Assembly: GCA_000495415.1 (NCBI GenBank)
Contig: AWGX01000258.1
Coordinates: 1-56,011, forward strand
Source of the DNA: Smithella sp. ME-1
GTDB lineage: Bacteria; Desulfobacterota; Syntrophia; Syntrophales; Smithellaceae
Direction: 5' to 3'
Length of the DNA stretch: 56,011 bases
In this document: positions 52,567 to 56,011 of the stretch, one piece after another
How positions within the stretch are numbered: the first letter of the stretch is position 1
How the letters are laid out: each line of letters begins with the position of its first letter
Program-made: the position numbers and the translations under genes
The notes under the pieces: model-generated
Told to the model about the DNA's origin: nothing
The model's database searches: none
The model's input: only the letters and a program-made list of their open reading frames with translations

Positions 52567-52610
52567 AAATCCAGACAATTCCTGTTTTGAAGGGTTGTCT
52601 GGATTTTGTG
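52567..52610 (+). terminator. Terminator after ileS
   Basis: AAATCCAGACAA (52567-52578) and TTGTCTGGATTT (52595-52606) form a perfect 12-pair stem with a 16-base loop, 14 bases after the ileS stop. Confidence 0.88.
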
Positions 52611-52631
52611 TAATAAAGTTTATTGTTTGTT

Positions 52632-53173
52632 ATGAGAAATTTCGATGTCGTTGAGGATATACCACAAGAAATTGGCAGTTACTACTTGATATTTCATTTG
52701 AATAATTCTATGAATGTTTCGATTGGCAAATCAGGAAGATCTGTTTAATGCAGGATATTATTTTTTCTTTGGAAGCGCAAAAGGTAACGGTGGATTACAG
52801 GCTAGATTGCTTCGCCACATTTCAATGGAAAAGAAAAAATTCTGGCATATAGATTATTTGCGTCCTTATATGGTTTTTTGTAGCAGCCGTTTTCACAATG
52901 CAAACAAATCAAGAATGCGTATGGTGTCAGAAAATTCAAGAAAATGACGCCTTCAATGTTCCAGTACAAGGATTCGGTGACAGCGATTGTTTATCATCCT
53001 GCAAAGCCCATTTATTGTATTCGGATTTTCTGATGGCTCTCAATGAATTTTTGGAATATTTGAAAATCCCTTACTCAAACAATGATCAACTTTATTTATT
53101 CTTCCAAGAAAATAATGAAAGTACGGTAAAATCAAAAGGGAAAAGGGAAAAATTAATTTTGAAGAAATTGTGA
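52632..53173 (+). pseudogene. Twice-frameshifted GIY-YIG (DUF123) protein gene
   Basis: Joined over three frames, the sequence gives a DUF123/GIY-YIG-like protein of about 180 residues. Frame one (from ATG 52632) reads MRNFDVVEDIPQEIGSYYLI ... VSIGKS. Frame two reads EDLFNAGYYFFFGSAKGNGG and LQARLLRHIS, then FWHIDYLRPYMVF. Frame three reads VAAVFTMQTNQECVW, then PVQGFGDSDCLSSCKAHLLY. Removing one base near 52731-52735 and one T from the run of six at 52874-52879 restores a continuous frame with all family motifs (YYFFFGSAKG, WHIDYL, GFGDSDC). A decayed gene or sequencing/assembly errors would both fit. The reconstructed protein would be a DUF123-type nuclease-like protein of unknown role. Confidence 0.8.
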
Positions 53174-53217
53174 ATTTAAGTTTGTAACAATTTCTAACCT
53201 GTAAATGAGGTCTTTTT

Positions 53218-53760
53218 TTGAAAAAATTACTACGAACTTACTCATTATTAATCGTAACTGCTATTGTAATAATCAGCCTGGATCAATATTCAAAATACCT
53301 GGTTCGCCAAAACCTGGATTTATGGACGGAAACCTGGGTGCCTTGGGATTGGATGTTGCCATATGTAAGAATCGTACACGTACAGAATACCGGTGTTGCC
53401 TTTGGAATGTTTCAGGGATTCGGAGATATTTTTTCCATTATCGCAATTATTGTTGCCCTGATTATTGTTTTCTATTTTCCCAGAGTTCCAGCATCGGACT
53501 GGTCTTTAAGATTAGCAATGAGTTTACAACTTAGTGGCGCTTTAGGTAACCTGATCGATCGTTTGACGATTGGGCATGTAACAGACTTTGTTTCAGTTGG
53601 AAATTTTCCGGTTTGGAATATTGCCGATGCAAGTATCACGATCGGTGTGATTGTTTTGATCTTAGGTGTTTGGATCACTGAGATTGAGGAAAAGAAGAAA
53701 AAAGTTTCAAATCAGGAATCGCAAATTGAAAGTGATACTGATTTGATGGAAAATGTCTGA
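53218..53760 (+). CDS. lspA: Lipoprotein signal peptidase LspA
   Basis: LspA cuts signal peptides from prolipoproteins and is needed for the many lipoproteins in this window. The 180-residue protein has four membrane segments, SLDQYSKYLVRQNL, VQNTGVAFGMFQG, and the two catalytic Asp in SGALGNLIDRL (Asp114) and FPVWNIADASI (Asp137). The C-terminal tail is charged and longer than usual. The start is a TTG at 53218 with GAGG seven bases before; no ATG/GTG is available before the first membrane helix. rluD follows directly. Confidence 0.95.
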   Translation: MKKLLRTYSLLIVTAIVIISLDQYSKYLVRQNLDLWTETWVPWDWMLPYVRIVHVQNTGVAFGMFQGFGDIFSIIAIIVALIIVFYFPRVPASDWSLRLAMSLQLSGALGNLIDRLTIGHVTDFVSVGNFPVWNIADASITIGVIVLILGVWITEIEEKKKKVSNQESQIESDTDLMENV

Positions 53761-53766
53761 GTGAAC

Positions 53767-54687
53767 ATGAATAATGTATTCAATTTAAAATTTGATTTAC
53801 CCGAAAGCCAACGCCTTGATAAATATCTGGTTGATCAATTTCCCGATTTCTCACGATCCCGATTACAGACATTTATCCGGGGAGGTATGGTTTCCATCAA
53901 TGGAAAACCAGTATTAAAAGGTGGTATAAATCTTGAAAAAGGGAGTGAAATTTCCATAATAATCCCTCCGATTGTAGAAAGTGACCTCATTCCTGAACAA
54001 ATTCCCCTGGATATCGTTTTTGAGAACGCTGATTTGATGATTGTAAATAAACCAGCCGGAATGGTTGTCCATCCTGCATCCGGCCACCTTTCCGGTACGC
54101 TGGTTCATGCAGCGCTCAATTATGCGCCAGATCTGGAAGGTGTCGGCGGTGAACATCGCCCTGGGGTCGTTCACCGACTCGATAAAGATACATCCGGATT
54201 AATCCTCATGGCAAAAAATGATAAAGCACACCGTTTTTTACAGGACCAGTTTCGAAAAAGAAGTGTACATAAAACTTATTATGCTTTGACAGATGGCTTT
54301 CCACCAACACCTACTGGCAGGGTGGAGGCACCGATTGGAAGAGATCCATCCCACCGCAAGAAAATGGCTATCGTACCTATAAGTCGTGGGCGAGAATCCG
54401 TAACGGAATATAAGGTTATCGAAAAATTTGATCAGCATGCCTTAATCGCAGCTTATCCCTATACGGGCAGAACGCACCAGATCAGACTTCATCTGGCATT
54501 TTTAGGATGTCCAATTGTTGGTGATCGAATTTATGGACATCGAAAACAATTGTTGGATGCAGATAGACAAATGCTTCACGCCTATCAAATCGAATTTATC
54601 TTGCCTGGAGACTCATCTCCCCAAATTTTCCAGGCCCCCATACCAGAAGATATGAACCAGTTGCTCAGAGAATTGCGACATCAATAA
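53767..54687 (+). CDS. rluD: RluD-type 23S rRNA pseudouridine synthase
   Basis: The protein converts uridines to pseudouridine in helix 69 of 23S rRNA, if RluD; RluC/RluA-type targets remain possible. The product (306 residues from ATG 53767) has an N-terminal S4 domain ([33 protein letters not shown]), then [20 protein letters not shown] and the catalytic motif [15 protein letters not shown], with [30 protein letters not shown] two codons upstream is an alternative start. It forms a pair with lspA, the usual bacterial arrangement. Confidence 0.93.
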   Translation: MNNVFNLKFDLPESQRLDKYLVDQFPDFSRSRLQTFIRGGMVSINGKPVLKGGINLEKGSEISIIIPPIVESDLIPEQIPLDIVFENADLMIVNKPAGMVVHPASGHLSGTLVHAALNYAPDLEGVGGEHRPGVVHRLDKDTSGLILMAKNDKAHRFLQDQFRKRSVHKTYYALTDGFPPTPTGRVEAPIGRDPSHRKKMAIVPISRGRESVTEYKVIEKFDQHALIAAYPYTGRTHQIRLHLAFLGCPIVGDRIYGHRKQLLDADRQMLHAYQIEFILPGDSSPQIFQAPIPEDMNQLLRELRHQ

Positions 54688-54703
54688 ATTTTGGAGAATT
54701 GAA

Positions 54704-55738
54704 ATGATTGACCTACGTTCAGATACTGTTACCCAGCCTACGGATGAAATGCGCCATGCAATGGCCTTAGCGGATGTGGGAGATGATGTTTATGGAGAAG
54801 ACCCTACAATAAATTATCTGGAGGAACTATCAGCTGACAGGATGGGGAAAGAAGCCGGGTTATTTATTCCTTCTGGTACAATGGGCAATCTCATCGCATT
54901 CTTAACCCACTGCCAAAGAGGCGAAGAAGCCATTATGGGCGACCAGGCGCATACTTTTTATTACGAGGTCGGTGGTGTGTCTGCGCTGGGTGGCATCATG
55001 GTTCATACTGTTCCAAATCAAGCAGATGGAACAATAAGAATATCCGATTTGAAAAATGCCATTCGAATAGAGGATGTACATTTTCCAACTACCAGGTTGA
55101 TTGCGCTTGAAAATACACATAACCGCTGTGGGGGTGTTGTTTTAGAACCCGAATTCATTCAACAAGTAGTAAAAATATCCCAGGATAATGATTTATTCGT
55201 GCACATGGATGGGGCTAGAATTTTTAATGCTGCCATCAAACTGGGATTACCGGTCCAGAATTTGGTTGATGGAGTGGACTCGATAACATTTTGTCTGAGT
55301 AAAGGACTGGGAGCACCTGTTGGAAGTGTGTTATGTGGAACTCAGGATTTCATACACCGAGCTCGTCGAATTCGAAAACAATTGGGTGGGGGAATGCGTC
55401 AGGCAGGAATTTTAGCGGCAGCAGGTATAGTCGCTTTAGAAACAATGGTGGATCGCCTGGAAGAAGATCATCAAAGAGCACAGCTTTTGGCAGATAAACT
55501 GAGAGATATCCCTCATCTTCATGTGCGAGAAAATTCACCCCAGACGAATATGGTTTTTATAGACCTGGATGATTGTGATACCAGGACTAATATTCAGGTG
55601 ATCGAAGAATTAAAAATTATGGGTGTTTTAATTGGCACATCAAAAAACAGAGGTTTCCGATTGGTCACCCATTATGGAATTTCTGATAATGATATCGTAA
55701 AAGTATCTGATATTTTCATGAAGATCATGTCAAATTAA
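54704..55738 (+). CDS. ltaE: Low-specificity threonine aldolase
   Basis: This PLP enzyme splits threonine or allo-threonine to glycine and acetaldehyde. The 344-residue protein begins [35 protein letters not shown]. It has [44 protein letters not shown] and the PLP-Lys motif [18 protein letters not shown]. Length and motifs are normal for LtaE. It follows rluD by 16 bases and may be in the lspA-rluD unit. Confidence 0.96.
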   Translation: MIDLRSDTVTQPTDEMRHAMALADVGDDVYGEDPTINYLEELSADRMGKEAGLFIPSGTMGNLIAFLTHCQRGEEAIMGDQAHTFYYEVGGVSALGGIMVHTVPNQADGTIRISDLKNAIRIEDVHFPTTRLIALENTHNRCGGVVLEPEFIQQVVKISQDNDLFVHMDGARIFNAAIKLGLPVQNLVDGVDSITFCLSKGLGAPVGSVLCGTQDFIHRARRIRKQLGGGMRQAGILAAAGIVALETMVDRLEEDHQRAQLLADKLRDIPHLHVRENSPQTNMVFIDLDDCDTRTNIQVIEELKIMGVLIGTSKNRGFRLVTHYGISDNDIVKVSDIFMKIMSN

Positions 55739-55746
55739 TTCGCTAG

Positions 55747-55776
55747 TTCGAGCCACGATTTATAATCTGATATAAT
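55747..55776 (+). promoter_or_regulatory. Candidate promoter for the purine nucleoside phosphorylase gene
   Basis: TTCGAG (55747-55752) and TATAAT (55771-55776) are 18 bases apart; a second TATAAT-like site is at 55761. The leader would be about 100 bases. Confidence 0.4.
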
Positions 55777-55882
55777 TTATTACAGATAAATTTCAGGGAA
55801 TTGATTTCTAGTTACACGCAAAATAATTCTTTTTGTTAAATTGACGATATTAAATCTCACAACAGATTGTGGAGGTTATTTT

Positions 55883-56011
55883 ATGAAGGAATATTTTACT
55901 CTCGCTGAAATCGATGAGGTAGCTCAGTCTATTCGAAACTTAACAAAATATCAACCTAAAGTCGGTCTGATCCTGGGTTCTGGTTTAGGTGATTTAGCCA
56001 ACTCAATTGAA
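55883..56011 (+). CDS. Purine nucleoside phosphorylase, 5' part
   Basis: The frame starts at an ATG with GGAGG eight bases ahead and runs off the window end after 43 codons. The visible part (MKEYFTLAEIDEVAQSIRNL and PKVGLILGSGLGDLANSIE) matches the N-terminus of trimeric purine nucleoside phosphorylases, whose phosphate-binding loop is LGSGLG. With the pyrimidine phosphorylase upstream it suggests nucleoside salvage. Confidence 0.88.
   Translation, partial: MKEYFTLAEIDEVAQSIRNLTKYQPKVGLILGSGLGDLANSIE

Overview
The window looks like a chromosomal segment of a member of the Chloroflexota, most likely class Anaerolineae. This is inferred from gene content only: a complete peptidoglycan/division cluster, several threonine/proline-rich lipoproteins including one with an NBR1-like Ig domain, a Lys-type short phosphoglycerate dehydrogenase, a divergent long isoleucyl-tRNA synthetase behind a T-box leader, and AT-leaning composition with typical sigma-70-like promoters. 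No insertion sequence, phage gene, CRISPR array, tRNA or rRNA was seen.

Region 1 (about 0.4-17.9 kb, minus strand) is one very compact dcw operon. From its promoter at about 17.9 kb the order is mraZ, rsmH, an ftsL-like gene, a class B PBP (ftsI), murF, mraY, murD, ftsW, murG, a cvpA-like gene, murC, a 63-residue unknown ORF, murB, ddl, ftsQ, ftsA, ftsZ. Many junctions are ATGA four-base overlaps. Upstream of mraZ lies a clear promoter with four GTGG repeats spaced exactly 10 bp apart, the expected autoregulatory MraZ target.

Region 2 (18-26.9 kb) holds envelope-type genes: a family 2 glycosyltransferase, a PspC-domain protein, a GlmS-like aminotransferase, a two-gene operon (an exported protein with a lytic-transglycosylase-like domain plus an acidic membrane protein with a sortase-like domain lacking catalytic residues), an SUMF1-type lipoprotein and a pentapeptide-repeat protein.

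Region 3 (26.9-42.6 kb) is mostly metabolism and housekeeping: serC-serA, msrA, an aldose-epimerase-like protein, comM, an aldo/keto reductase, proC, a methyltransferase, a MalY/PatB-type lyase, a YdcF-like protein, a TPR protein, a lipoprotein, mtaB, the NBR1-like lipoprotein and L-lactate dehydrogenase.

Region 4 (42.7-46.4 kb) is the conserved rpmH-rnpA-yidD-yidC-jag block, with a beta-propeller lipoprotein inserted between yidD and yidC and no dnaA next to it. Region 5 (46.4-56 kb) holds a pyrimidine nucleoside phosphorylase, a membrane protein, a T-box-controlled ileS, a twice-frameshifted GIY-YIG/DUF123 gene, lspA, an rluD-type pseudouridine synthase, a threonine aldolase and the start of a purine nucleoside phosphorylase.
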